The notes beneath the pieces were generated by a model. It was given only the letters and a program-made list of their open reading frames with translations, ran no database searches and was not told the origin of the DNA. 64,000 nucleotides of DNA from Candidatus Palauibacter soopunensis (GTDB lineage: Bacteria > Gemmatimonadota > Gemmatimonadetes > Palauibacterales > Palauibacteraceae), in the NCBI RefSeq assembly GCF_947581735.1, contig NZ_CANPVT010000002.1:458144-522143 (forward strand), in the 5' to 3' direction. Shown piece after piece: positions 34,043-43,127 of the stretch. The first letter of the stretch is position 1. Every line of letters starts with the position of its first letter. Made by a program: the position numbers and the translations under genes.

Positions 34043-35419
34043 ATGACCGACAACATGAACACGGATTCCGCCGCCGATTCGGGCCATCCGCCCGGCTTGA
34101 TGGACAAGCTCGTGTCCCTCGCCAAGCGGCGCGGGTTCATCTTCCAGTCCTCCGAGATCTACGGCGGCGTCGGGTCCGTCTACGATTACGGCCCGCTCGG
34201 CATCGAGCTCAAGAACCGCATCCAGGATCTGTGGTGGCGCGAGATGGTGTATCGCCACCCGAACATCGTGGGGCTCGACGCGGGGATCCTCATGAACCCG
34301 GAGGTGTGGGTCGCGAGCGGGCACGTGGGCGCCTTCACGGACCCGCTCGTCGAGTGCCGGAGTTGCCACCGCCGCTTCCGCGCGGACGACCTCCCGCAAC
34401 TGGAGTCGGGCGAGCCCGAAGCCCAGCAGTGCGGCGTGTGCGGGACGACCGGCCAGTGGACCGATCCCCGCCAGTTCAACCTCATGTTCAAGACGTTCAT
34501 GGGGGTGGTGGAGGACGAGGCGTCGACCGTCTACCTGCGGCCGGAGACGGCGCAGGGGATCTTCGTCAACTTCCGGAACGTGCAGGAATCCGTGCGCCAG
34601 AAGGTCCCGTTCGGAATCGCGCAGGTGGGGAAGGCGTTCCGGAACGAGATCACGCCCGGGAACTTCATCTTCCGCACGCGTGAGTTCGAGCAGATGGAGA
34701 TGCAGTTCTTCGTCGCGCCGGGGACGGAGGACGAGTGGTTCGAAACGTGGAAGGAACGCCGCATGGCGTGGGTCGAGACGCTGGGCATCCGTTCGGAGCG
34801 GCTGCGTTTCCACCGGCACGGGCCGGACGAACTCGCGCACTACTGCAAGGATGCGTCGGACATCCAGTACCGGTTCCCGTTCGGGTGGCAGGAGTTCGAG
34901 GGAATCCACAACCGGACGGACTACGACCTCGGGCGTCACCAGCAGCACTCGGGGAAGAAGCTGGAATACTTCGACCAGCCGGCGAACCGGAAGTACGTGC
35001 CGTACGTGGTCGAGACCTCCGCGGGACTCAGCCGCACCCTCCTCGTCGTGCTCGCCGATGCCTACGACGAGGAGGAGGTCGGGGGCCAGAAGCGCGTCGT
35101 GCTGCGGCTCAAGCCCGCGCTGGCGCCCTTCCACGCGGCGGTCTTCCCGCTCGTGAAGAAGGACGGGATGCCGGAGATCGCCGACAAGCTGGCGGACGAT
35201 CTGCGTGGCACGTTCAACGTGTTCCACGACATCGCGGGGTCGATCGGCCGGCGATACCGGCGGCAGGACGAAGCGGGAACGCCGTTCTGTCTGACGATCG
35301 ATGGCCAGACGCTCGAGGATGAGACGTGCACGGTGCGCGATCGGGATTCTCTCGAGCAGACGCGCGTGCCGCTGTCGGGCGTCGCGGCGTGGCTCGGCGC
35401 CGCGATCGGCGGCGCCTGA
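34043..35419 (+). CDS. glyQS: Glycine-tRNA ligase (single-chain, class II)
   Basis: Charges tRNA-Gly in the cytoplasm. The 458-residue protein is the homodimeric type, with the expected FIFQSSEIYGGVGSVYDYGP start and WWREMVYRHPNIVGLDAGIL. Class II motifs follow: motif 2 GIAQVGKAFRNEITPGNFIF then RTREFEQMEMQFF, and motif 3 near TSAGLSRTLLVVL. A zinc-knuckle-like pair, CRSCHRRF and CGVCG, is inserted after motif 1, as in this family. The C-terminal anticodon-binding domain contains LAPFHAAVFPLVKKDGMP. ATG 34043 is likely; the ribosome site is weak. It probably leads the downstream run of hydrolase genes. Confidence 0.96.
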   Translation: MTDNMNTDSAADSGHPPGLMDKLVSLAKRRGFIFQSSEIYGGVGSVYDYGPLGIELKNRIQDLWWREMVYRHPNIVGLDAGILMNPEVWVASGHVGAFTDPLVECRSCHRRFRADDLPQLESGEPEAQQCGVCGTTGQWTDPRQFNLMFKTFMGVVEDEASTVYLRPETAQGIFVNFRNVQESVRQKVPFGIAQVGKAFRNEITPGNFIFRTREFEQMEMQFFVAPGTEDEWFETWKERRMAWVETLGIRSERLRFHRHGPDELAHYCKDASDIQYRFPFGWQEFEGIHNRTDYDLGRHQQHSGKKLEYFDQPANRKYVPYVVETSAGLSRTLLVVLADAYDEEEVGGQKRVVLRLKPALAPFHAAVFPLVKKDGMPEIADKLADDLRGTFNVFHDIAGSIGRRYRRQDEAGTPFCLTIDGQTLEDETCTVRDRDSLEQTRVPLSGVAAWLGAAIGGA

Positions 35420-35434
35420 CCGGGCGGGCCGCCC

Positions 35435-36925
35435 TTGCCGTTTCGCGTAGCGGAGATCCGTGACCGGGCCCAGCGCCTGCAGAGCGCGCTGGCGCGCGCC
35501 TACTATCGGCTCCGCAGCGGGCTGGACGAGCGGTCTTCGCTCGCGTCGCTGTACCGACAACATCGGCTTCTCCTCAGTCCCGGAGTGCTTCAGGCCATCC
35601 AGCGCGACCTTTCCGAGGCGCAAGGGGATGAGCGCCGGCGCCTGAAGACGCTTTTCAACTGGGTCGCGGGGCAGCAGATCGAGGCCGAACTCGCCCCGCT
35701 GGAAGACGAACTGCGGTCGTGGGAGACGGGGACGACCGTCGTTCTCGCCGAGCGGGAGATCCCGCTGAGACGCGTCCCGGACTGGATCGTGCGCGCGGAG
35801 GACCGCAGCGAGCGGCTGGGGTGGGAGGCGGCGCGCCACCGCCGGATCGAAGAGGCCGCGGCGCTCCGGCTGGATGTCGTGCACCGGGGACGCGAGGCCG
35901 TGGTTCAGCTCGGTCTTGGGGAATTCACCGAGGCGCGGGAGCGGCTGGCCGGCCTGGACCTGCAGCATCTGGAGCGCGACGCGGCGGCGATCCTCGAGGG
36001 TACGGAGGCGCGCTACCGGCGGATGTTCGCGGCAGAGACGGAGGCTCGCCTCGATCCGCGCGACGGGCCGCCTTCGCGAGCCGACGCGCGGTGGCTGATG
36101 GGGATGCGCTGGCTCGGGCGGTACTTCGAGATCGAACCGTTCGCCGCGCGTCTTCGCCGCGCCGTCGAGGTGCTGGGACTCGGGCGGGTGTTCGATCGTT
36201 CCGTACGCGTCGATATCGACGGACGACGGCTCAAGGACGAACGGTCGTTCACGGCGGTCATCGACGCACCCGAGGACGTGCGCCTCGTCGTGTGTCCGCT
36301 CGGCGGCTGGATCGACGCGCGCCGCCTGCTCCACGAAACGGGACACGCGCTCCACTACACGTACGCATCCGCCGCGCTCTCGTGGGAGGAGCGGGTGCTG
36401 GGCGACGATTCGATCGGCGAATCCTTCGGGCTGGTGTTCGACTCGCTGACGCTGGATCGCGGATGGGTCGAATCCGCGACGGGACTCGAGGGCGCCGCGC
36501 TCGAGGACTATCGGCAACTCGCCGCTTTCCTCAGGCTCTACCGTCTGCGCCGCGACGCCGCGCGGCTTCTCTGGGAACTGGAGTTGGCACGGGCGCAGCG
36601 GCCCGGCGAGCAGGCCGACCGATACGCCGCACTGCTGAGCGAAACGACCGGGTTCGCGCACCATCCGGGCACCTACCTCACGGATCATCGTCGGGGCTTC
36701 CAGGCCGCCAGGCGCCTGCGGGGCTGGATGCTCAGCTCCATCATCATCGATCGCCTCAACAGCCGCTTCGGGGCCGGATGGCACGGCAGCGCCGCGGCCG
36801 GCAAGTTCCTGCTCGAGGTTCTCTCGGCCGGCCGGCGCGAAGACGCCGCCCAGCTTGCGCCGCAGTTCGGCGTGGAGGGGCTGACGCCCGAGACGCTGCT
36901 CGCGCGCGTCGAGCGCTGGCAGTGA
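35435..36925 (+). CDS. M3-like zinc metallopeptidase
   Basis: A 496-residue protein starting at TTG 35435, 15 bases after glyQS. The zinc signature is LLHETGHALHYTYAS, with HExGH at residues 300-304. A downstream third ligand is likely in DDSIGESFGLVFDSLTLD. This arrangement is that of M3/oligoendopeptidase-F-type peptidases. The first 280 residues are mainly helical and charged (LARAYYRLRSGLDERS, RRLKTLFNWVAGQQIE). The length is shorter than typical PepF (about 600). No signal peptide is seen, so it should work in the cytoplasm. The substrate is unknown. Confidence 0.75.
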   Translation: MPFRVAEIRDRAQRLQSALARAYYRLRSGLDERSSLASLYRQHRLLLSPGVLQAIQRDLSEAQGDERRRLKTLFNWVAGQQIEAELAPLEDELRSWETGTTVVLAEREIPLRRVPDWIVRAEDRSERLGWEAARHRRIEEAAALRLDVVHRGREAVVQLGLGEFTEARERLAGLDLQHLERDAAAILEGTEARYRRMFAAETEARLDPRDGPPSRADARWLMGMRWLGRYFEIEPFAARLRRAVEVLGLGRVFDRSVRVDIDGRRLKDERSFTAVIDAPEDVRLVVCPLGGWIDARRLLHETGHALHYTYASAALSWEERVLGDDSIGESFGLVFDSLTLDRGWVESATGLEGAALEDYRQLAAFLRLYRLRRDAARLLWELELARAQRPGEQADRYAALLSETTGFAHHPGTYLTDHRRGFQAARRLRGWMLSSIIIDRLNSRFGAGWHGSAAAGKFLLEVLSAGRREDAAQLAPQFGVEGLTPETLLARVERWQ

Positions 36926-36935
36926 GCGGACGGCG

Positions 36936-37931
36936 GTGAGCGGGCTGCGCTGGCCCGGCAGGTTCGCGCTGGGCGCGGCGGCCGGGCTCGCGGGCGTCGC
37001 GTGGTGGCTGGCCATGACGCGCCGCAACGAGGCGCTGGTGCGGCCGCCCATTCGGGACGGCTCCGGCGAGGCGCTCCCCGGCGGTGTCATCGAGTACTCC
37101 GACGGCGAGAGGGTCGAATACGTCGACGCCGGGTCGGGGGATGCGCTCGTCTGGGTCCCCGGTGCGGACGGACCGAAGGAGACGTTCCGCTATCAGCTGC
37201 CGAGCTTCGCCCGGCGCCATCGCGTCGTGTGCGCGGATCTGCGGCGTGAGTTTGCGGTGACGGACGACTTCGACCGCCTGGTCGACGACGTGGCCGAACT
37301 CGTCGAGGCGCGCGACGTCGAGCGCTTTGTGCTCATCGGGACGAGCCTCGGGAGCGCGATCGCGATGCGCTTCGCGAGCCGGTTTCCGGAGCGTCTGCGG
37401 GGGATCGTGCTGTGCAACCCGCTGGCGCGCGTCTCCTACCGCCACATCGGCTTCAACCGGGCCGCGCTCATCCCTCTCGCCATGGTGACGACCCGATATC
37501 TCCCGACGGAACTCTCCCGCGGCCTGGCCCAGGTCTGGAGCCGTCTCGGCGTCTGGATCTTCGACGACTCGCCGGGTCGGGATGCCCTGATCGAGTACGC
37601 GCTCTTCACCGGGCCGCGAACCGTCCGTCCCACCGTCTCCGACCGCCGCGTCTCAGGCCTGCGGCGGGTGGATCTGCGAACGGATCTGCCCCACATCGCG
37701 GTGCCCGCGCTCGTGGTGAAGGGCCCACGCGACGAGTATTGTCCGGTGGACTGGGCGCGCGAAATCACCGAGCTGCTCCCGGACGCCGAGTACGTCCCCA
37801 TTCAGGGCACCGGGCACTGCTCGCACATCTCGCGCCCCGGCGCCTTCAACGAGACACTGGACGATTGGCTCCAGCGGCTCCGGGCGCGCGAGGAAGCGGA
37901 AAAAGAGTCAGCCGAGAGAGGCGACGCATGA
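36936..37931 (+). CDS. Membrane-anchored alpha/beta hydrolase
   Basis: A 331-residue alpha/beta-hydrolase-fold protein starting at GTG 36936. An N-terminal hydrophobic helix (GRFALGAAAGLAGVAWWLAM) probably anchors it in the membrane. The catalytic triad is visible: Ser in VLIGTSLGSAIAM, Asp in VKGPRDEYCPVDW and His in IQGTGHCSHIS. The oxyanion strand is LVWVPGADGPKETF, and a short lid segment follows the nucleophile. The substrate is unknown. It overlaps the NSS transporter gene downstream (ATGA), suggesting coupled expression. Confidence 0.85.
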   Translation: MSGLRWPGRFALGAAAGLAGVAWWLAMTRRNEALVRPPIRDGSGEALPGGVIEYSDGERVEYVDAGSGDALVWVPGADGPKETFRYQLPSFARRHRVVCADLRREFAVTDDFDRLVDDVAELVEARDVERFVLIGTSLGSAIAMRFASRFPERLRGIVLCNPLARVSYRHIGFNRAALIPLAMVTTRYLPTELSRGLAQVWSRLGVWIFDDSPGRDALIEYALFTGPRTVRPTVSDRRVSGLRRVDLRTDLPHIAVPALVVKGPRDEYCPVDWAREITELLPDAEYVPIQGTGHCSHISRPGAFNETLDDWLQRLRAREEAEKESAERGDA

Positions 37932-39415
37932 CGAATCCCGTCTTCAGCTCCCGGGCCGCGATGATGCTGGCCATGCTCGGGATGGCCGTCGGAACCGGCA
38001 ATATCTGGCGCTTCCCGCGTATCGCGGCCTCCAACGGGGGCGGCTCCTTCCTCGTCGCATGGGTCGTTTTCCTCTTCCTCTGGTCCGTGCCCCTGATTCT
38101 CGCGGAGTTCGCCGCCGGCAAGGCGACACGCTCGGGCCCCATCGGAGCGTTCACGAAGCTGGGGGGGAAGAAAACCGCCTGGATGGGCGCCTGGATCGCC
38201 TTCATCTCGACCGCGATCATGTTCTACTACACGGTCGTGATGGGGTGGACGATCCGGTATCTCGTCGGTGCGGTGACCGGAACCGTGCCGACCGCGCCCT
38301 GCGAGGTCGGGGCCGCGGCGTGCATCGGGCCGCAGGAATACTGGGACACCTTCATCGGCTCGCCGTGGCCGATCCTCACGCACGCGATCGCGATCGGGCT
38401 TGCGGTGATCGTGGTCCTGCGCGGCGTGAAGGGGATCGAGCGCGCCGCGCGCTTCCTGATTCCGAGCCTGCTGCTGCTCGTCCTGGCGTTGACGGTCCGG
38501 GCGGTCACGCTCCCGGGGGCGAGCGCGGGCCTCGCGTTCCTCTTCACGCCCGACTGGGCGGAGCTCGGCAATCCCACCATCTGGCTCGAGGCCCTGACGC
38601 AGAACGCCTGGGACACGGGCGCGGGCTGGGGACTGATCACCGCGTACGCCGTCTACATGAAGAAGCGCGAGGACACGACGCTGAACGCCTTCATGCTGGG
38701 TTTCGGCAACAACTCCGTGTCGCTGCTGGCGGGGATCATGGTGCTGTGCACGGTGTTCGCGATCCTTCCCAACGCGGCCGACCAGATCGTGGGGGCGGGG
38801 AACGAGGGGCTGACCTTCATCTGGGTGCCGCAACTCTTCGGGCTCATGCCGGGCGGGTCCGTGTTCATGGTCCTCTTCTTCCTCGCGCTCGTGTTCGCGG
38901 CCTGGAGCAGCCTGATCGCGATGATCGAGATGCCGACCCGCGTCCTCGCGGATGCGGGGATCGCGCGCAAGAGGGCCGTGCTGACGATCGGCGGCCTCGG
39001 GTTCATCCTCGGACTGCCGTCCGCCATCTGGATCGAGGTGTTCCGCAATCAGGACTGGGTGTGGGGCGTCGGGCTGATGATGAGCGGTCTCTTCTTCTCG
39101 ATCATGATCATGCGCCACGGCGTGGACCGCTTCCGCACACGGCTGGTGAACAGCGTGGGCAGCGATCTCGTGGTCGGAAGGTGGTGGAACATCGTGATTC
39201 GACTCGTCGCCGCGCAGGCGGTCGTGATCACGGTGTGGTGGCTGTGGCGGTCCGTCGACCTGAACGACCTGGGCGCGTCGTTCACGCTGTTCTCGGAGTT
39301 CAACGTCGGAACGGTGCTCATCCAGTGGGCGATCGCGATCGCGGCCTTCCTGGGTCTCAACCGCTGGCTGGCCGCGAACGCCGCGGGCTCCCCGGCTTCG
39401 GCGGACGACGCCTGA
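37928..39415 (+). CDS. Sodium-dependent NSS-family (MetP-like) amino-acid transporter
   Basis: Imports amino acids or related amines with sodium. The 495-residue protein has about 12 transmembrane helices and the LeuT-fold hallmarks: LAMLGMAVGTGNIWRFPRI in helix 1, GGGSFLVAWVVFLFLWSVP in helix 2 and ALTQNAWDTGAGWGLITAYA in helix 6. Bacterial members of this branch (methionine/alanine type) often need a tiny MetS subunit. None is encoded next to it, but a MetS-like gene lies at 5014-5133. It is translated from ATG 37928, overlapping the hydrolase stop. Confidence 0.93.
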   Translation: MTNPVFSSRAAMMLAMLGMAVGTGNIWRFPRIAASNGGGSFLVAWVVFLFLWSVPLILAEFAAGKATRSGPIGAFTKLGGKKTAWMGAWIAFISTAIMFYYTVVMGWTIRYLVGAVTGTVPTAPCEVGAAACIGPQEYWDTFIGSPWPILTHAIAIGLAVIVVLRGVKGIERAARFLIPSLLLLVLALTVRAVTLPGASAGLAFLFTPDWAELGNPTIWLEALTQNAWDTGAGWGLITAYAVYMKKREDTTLNAFMLGFGNNSVSLLAGIMVLCTVFAILPNAADQIVGAGNEGLTFIWVPQLFGLMPGGSVFMVLFFLALVFAAWSSLIAMIEMPTRVLADAGIARKRAVLTIGGLGFILGLPSAIWIEVFRNQDWVWGVGLMMSGLFFSIMIMRHGVDRFRTRLVNSVGSDLVVGRWWNIVIRLVAAQAVVITVWWLWRSVDLNDLGASFTLFSEFNVGTVLIQWAIAIAAFLGLNRWLAANAAGSPASADDA

Positions 39416-39442
39416 CGGGGGCGGCGACCGTTCGATCGCGCG

Positions 39443-40147
39443 GTGAACTTCAACCGATTCGAGACGGCGGCTCGCCGCATGTGGCACGAGATCCCCGCTG
39501 AAGCGCGGGAAGGGGTCGACGGGCTGACGATCGAGCCGGAGGCCGCAAGCCACCCCGACTTCCACTGGGTGTACACGATGGGGGAGTGCCTGACGGAGGC
39601 GTGGCCGAGCGGTGCCGGCGGAGACGGCGACGTGCGTTCGGAACTCGTCCTCTATCACGGTTCCTTCCGGGCGCTCGCGGGGGAGGACCCCGACTTCGAC
39701 TGGGAAGGCGAGCTGTGGGAGACGATCCTGCACGAACTGCTGCACCACCGGGAATCCGCCGCCGGGGAGGCGGGTCTGGATGAGGTGGACTGGGCGCATG
39801 AACAGAATCTGCGGCGGCTCGCCGGGGAGCCCTTCGACCCGGACTTCTGCCGGGCGGTGCCGTCCGGCCCGGACGGCGTCGTGAAGCTCGAATCGGAGCT
39901 GTTCGTCGAGTCGGTGATCACGGAACGCGCGGATGAAGCCGTCTTCGAATGGCGCGGGCGACGCTACGCCGTGGAGGCTCCGCCGTACGCGAACCGGGCG
40001 TTCGTGGAAGTGCCGAACCTGGCCGGGGGCCGCCTGTGCGTCATCATCCGCCGACGCCTTCCGTGGTGGCGCTTCGGACGAGGGAAGAACTACCGGCCCG
40101 CGGAAGTCTCCCTTCGGGCGTACCCCCTCCCCCCCGGCGACGGCTGA
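39443..40147 (+). CDS. Zincin-like metallopeptidase domain protein
   Basis: A 234-residue protein starting at GTG 39443. Residues 97-102 read HELLHH in ETILHELLHHRESAAG. This HExxHH motif, followed by LDEVDWAHEQNLRRL, resembles the small 'zincin-like type I' metallopeptidase family. The N-terminal part (RFETAARRMWHEIPAEAREG) also fits that family. The C-terminal 80 residues (VFEWRGRRYAVEAPPYANRA) are a beta-rich extension that is not recognised. No signal peptide is present. It overlaps the M50 protease gene by one base (TGATG), so the two proteases are probably made together. Confidence 0.72.
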   Translation: MNFNRFETAARRMWHEIPAEAREGVDGLTIEPEAASHPDFHWVYTMGECLTEAWPSGAGGDGDVRSELVLYHGSFRALAGEDPDFDWEGELWETILHELLHHRESAAGEAGLDEVDWAHEQNLRRLAGEPFDPDFCRAVPSGPDGVVKLESELFVESVITERADEAVFEWRGRRYAVEAPPYANRAFVEVPNLAGGRLCVIIRRRLPWWRFGRGKNYRPAEVSLRAYPLPPGDG

Positions 40148-41307
40148 TGCCGCTGTTCGGCAGCTTCCGGATCGGACGCTGGTTCGGCTTCCCCATCCGG
40201 ATCGACTTTTCGTGGTTCCCGATCGCGGCGCTCGTGATCTGGACCTTCACCACGCGCGAATTCCCGCGTGCGCTGCCCTTCTATCCCTCATCCACGTACC
40301 TCGCGATGGGGACGGCGGCGGCGCTCCTCTTCTTCCTCTCCGTAGTCCTGCACGAACTGGGTCACGCCCTGGCGGGCCGAGCGCGCGGCGTGGAAGTCGA
40401 GCACATCACGCTCTTCATCTTCGGCGGCATCGCGCAGGCGCGAGATGAGGCCCGGCGTCCGCTGGATGAGTTCCTGCTCACCGCGGCGGGTCCCCTCGCG
40501 AGCGTCGCCCTCGCCGCCGCCTTCCACGGAGGGCGGGTGGCGGCGGAAGCCTGGGCCGCCCCGGCGCCGGTGGTCACGGTGCTCGGGTTCCTGGCGCTTC
40601 TCAACTTCGTGCTCGCCGTCTTCAACATGATCCCCGGTTTTCCGCTCGACGGGGGCCGGATCTTCCGCTCCATCGTATGGGCCGTCACCGGAGACCTCGT
40701 CAAAGCCACCCGGTGGGCCACACAGGGCGGGCGGCTGTTCGGCGGCGCGCTCATCGTCCTCGGGCTCTTCAACCTGAGCCGTGGACAGTTCATCTCCGGC
40801 GTGTGGGCGGCCTTCATCGGTTGGTTCGTGGTCAATGCGGCCTCGTCGAGCCTGCGACACTTCGAACTCCGCACGCTCCTGCGCCGGATCCCCGTCGCGA
40901 GGGTGATGAACCCCCGGCCCCGCATGATCGAGGCGGCCATGCCCGTGGAGCGGGCCATATCCGACTACTTCCTGCGCGGACGGGAGGAGGCGTATCCGGT
41001 AGAGCGGGACGGCGGCCTGATCGGGGTCGTCGAAGCCCGGGCCGTCTCCGCGGTGCCGGAGAACGCTCGCGCGACAACGCCGGTATCGGCGGTCGCGCGA
41101 CCCGTCGAGGAGTTCCCTTCGGCCCGTCCCGACGAGTCTCTGGCGGAAGCCCTGTTCCGGATTCGGATCCAGGTGTCGTATCTGCTCGTGATCGAGAACG
41201 GGTTCGTCGTCGGCGCGCTCGACCCGCGTGAGGTCAGCGCGAGAGTGCAGCGGCTGCAGCGGATGGGGCTCGTGAGCCTCGGGCCGCCGCCGGCGAAGAG
41301 CGCCTGA
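40147..41307 (+). CDS. Site-2-protease family M50 membrane metallopeptidase with CBS-type tail
   Basis: An intramembrane zinc protease, 386 residues with about six hydrophobic segments. The zinc site is HELGH at residues 69-73 (VLHELGHALAGRARG); the third ligand, Asp168, lies in GFPLDGGRI. The HITLFIFGGIAQ segment between them is typical of the SpoIVFB-like S2P branch. The C-terminal ~130 residues (VMNPRPRMIEAAMPVERAIS and VSAVARPVEEFPSARPDESL) look like a CBS pair, which can sense nucleotides and gate the protease. The substrate is not known. It is translationally linked to the zincin-like gene upstream and lies 4 bases before nth. Confidence 0.92.
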   Translation: MPLFGSFRIGRWFGFPIRIDFSWFPIAALVIWTFTTREFPRALPFYPSSTYLAMGTAAALLFFLSVVLHELGHALAGRARGVEVEHITLFIFGGIAQARDEARRPLDEFLLTAAGPLASVALAAAFHGGRVAAEAWAAPAPVVTVLGFLALLNFVLAVFNMIPGFPLDGGRIFRSIVWAVTGDLVKATRWATQGGRLFGGALIVLGLFNLSRGQFISGVWAAFIGWFVVNAASSSLRHFELRTLLRRIPVARVMNPRPRMIEAAMPVERAISDYFLRGREEAYPVERDGGLIGVVEARAVSAVPENARATTPVSAVARPVEEFPSARPDESLAEALFRIRIQVSYLLVIENGFVVGALDPREVSARVQRLQRMGLVSLGPPPAKSA

Positions 41308-41311
41308 CCCG

Positions 41312-41971
41312 GTGGCCCGGCCTCGTTCCTGGAAGGCCCGTTCCGAGCTGGCCGCGGCGTTGTCCCCGCGACTTGCCGCCCTCTACCCGGACCTTACCGT
41401 CTCGCTGGACTGGGAGACGCCGCTCCAGCTGATCGTCGCGACGGTGCTCTCGGCCCAGTGCACGGACGAGCGCGTGAACCGGGTCACGCGCACCCTCTTC
41501 CCCGCCTATCCCGACGCCCGCGCGTATGCCGACGCGCCGCTGGAGGAGCTGCGGGAGGCCGTGCGCCCGACCGGATTCTTCAACAACAAGGCGCGCCACC
41601 TGAAGGGACTGGGCCGCCGTCTCGTCGACGTGTACGACGGGGAAGTCCCACGGACGATGGAAGACCTGCTCACGCTCCCCGGTGTTGCCCGGAAGACTGC
41701 GAACGTCGTGCTCTCCAACGCGTTCGGGCTTCACGAGGGCGTGGTCGTGGACACGCACGTGAAGCGGGTCACGCACCGCTTCGGCCTCACGAACGAGGTC
41801 GATCCCCCGAAAGTGGAGAAGGATCTGATGAGGGTTCTGCCGCGCGAGGAATGGCACCCCTTCGCGTGGCGCTCGATCCTGCACGGCCGCACGGTCTGCT
41901 ACGCCCGGAAGCCGCGTTGCGCCGCGTGCCCGGTGGCCGATCTCTGCGTCAGTGCCGGGAAGTTCGGGTGA
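41312..41971 (+). CDS. nth: Endonuclease III (DNA glycosylase/AP lyase)
   Basis: Removes oxidised pyrimidines and nicks at abasic sites in base-excision repair. The 219-residue protein starts at GTG 41312. Catalytic Lys128 lies in the helix-hairpin-helix LTLPGVARKTANVVL and Asp147 in GVVVDTHVKRV. The C-terminal 4Fe-4S loop is CYARKPRCAACPVADLC, with the expected C-x6-C-x2-C-x5-C spacing. The length and both catalytic positions match E. coli Nth (K120, D138). It ends 1 base before the queG start. Confidence 0.96.
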   Translation: MARPRSWKARSELAAALSPRLAALYPDLTVSLDWETPLQLIVATVLSAQCTDERVNRVTRTLFPAYPDARAYADAPLEELREAVRPTGFFNNKARHLKGLGRRLVDVYDGEVPRTMEDLLTLPGVARKTANVVLSNAFGLHEGVVVDTHVKRVTHRFGLTNEVDPPKVEKDLMRVLPREEWHPFAWRSILHGRTVCYARKPRCAACPVADLCVSAGKFG

Positions 41972-41972
41972 C

Positions 41973-43082
41973 GTGAGCGTCGGCCGCGATGGCGCCGCGC
42001 TGAAGCGGGCCGTCCGCGCCGCCGCGCGGGCCGCCGGGTTCGACCAGGTAGGGTTCGCTCCGGCGGCGCCCCCGGCGCACGCGGACGCATACGAGGGCTG
42101 GCTCGCGAGCGGCTACCATGGCGAGATGGCCTACATGGCGCGGGAGGACGCCGTTCGCCGCCGCCTCGACCCGCGGGAGGCCCTCCCCGGCTGCCGGACG
42201 CTCATCGTCGTCAGCCTCCTGTATGGGTCGAGGCCTGCCGCCACGGCGCCGCCGCGCGGGCGGCCCGTCGACGCCTGGGACTCCGCTCCGGATCGCCGAC
42301 TGCCCGTCGTCGCCCGTTACGCGCTGGGCCGCGACTACCACGACGTGTTCGAGGAGCGGCTCGATGCGCTCTCCGCCGCCATCGAGGATCTCTCTCCCGG
42401 CGCCCGCACCAAGCGCTACGTGGACTATGGTCCCGTCCTCGAGCGGGACCACGCGCAGCGCGCGGGGCTGGGCTGGATCGGCAAGAACACGATGCTCCTC
42501 CACCCCGACCTCGGGTCCTACTTCATGCTGGGAGAGCTGCTCACGGACCTCGAGATCGAGCCCGATCCCCCCTTCGTCCACGACCGCTGCGGGACCTGCC
42601 GCCGCTGCATCGACGCGTGCCCGACGGACGCGATCCTGGACGGCCGGCTCCTCGATGCGCGGCTCTGCATCTCGTATCTCACGATCGAACTCCGAGGCCC
42701 CATCCCCGAGACGCTGCGCCCCGCGATCGGCAACCGGGTGTTCGGCTGCGACATCTGCCAGGAGGTGTGCCCCTGGAACTCGGAGGCGTCCGCCCCCGAG
42801 GAGGCGCCGTTCGCGCCCCGGCCCGGCCAACCGGTGCCGCCGGAGGACATGGTCGCGTGGGCGGAGGAACTGGCCTCCCTCGATGCCGACGAGTTCCGCA
42901 CGCGCTACCGGGGCACCGCGTTCCGCCGCCCCGGCCGCGACGGGCTGCTCCGGAATCTGGCGGTCGGCCTCGGCAACTCCGGCGGGCCCGGCGCGCACCG
43001 CATCCTGCGGCGCCTCGTGGAGGACCCGTCGCCCCTCGTCCGGGAACACGCCCGGTGGGCGCTCGACGTACTCCAGGGTTAG
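41973..43082 (+). CDS. queG: Epoxyqueuosine reductase
   Basis: Performs the last step of queuosine synthesis, reducing epoxyqueuosine in tRNA with a cobalamin cofactor and two 4Fe-4S clusters. GTG 41973 is chosen because it follows the nth stop directly; a GTG at 41952 is possible. The 369-residue sequence shows AARAAGFDQVGFAPA at the N-terminus, RYVDYGPVLERDHAQRAGLG then WIGKNT (active-site Asp region), and the clusters CGTCRRCIDACP and CDICQEVCPW. The last 60 residues form HEAT-like repeats (LAVGLGNSGGPGAHRILRRL). A possible queuosine-salvage fusion lies at 53828-55618. Confidence 0.96.
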   Translation: MSVGRDGAALKRAVRAAARAAGFDQVGFAPAAPPAHADAYEGWLASGYHGEMAYMAREDAVRRRLDPREALPGCRTLIVVSLLYGSRPAATAPPRGRPVDAWDSAPDRRLPVVARYALGRDYHDVFEERLDALSAAIEDLSPGARTKRYVDYGPVLERDHAQRAGLGWIGKNTMLLHPDLGSYFMLGELLTDLEIEPDPPFVHDRCGTCRRCIDACPTDAILDGRLLDARLCISYLTIELRGPIPETLRPAIGNRVFGCDICQEVCPWNSEASAPEEAPFAPRPGQPVPPEDMVAWAEELASLDADEFRTRYRGTAFRRPGRDGLLRNLAVGLGNSGGPGAHRILRRLVEDPSPLVREHARWALDVLQG

Positions 43083-43127
43083 GTTGGACCGTCGCACCGA
43101 AACGCGGAGAACTGAGGAGAAAAACGC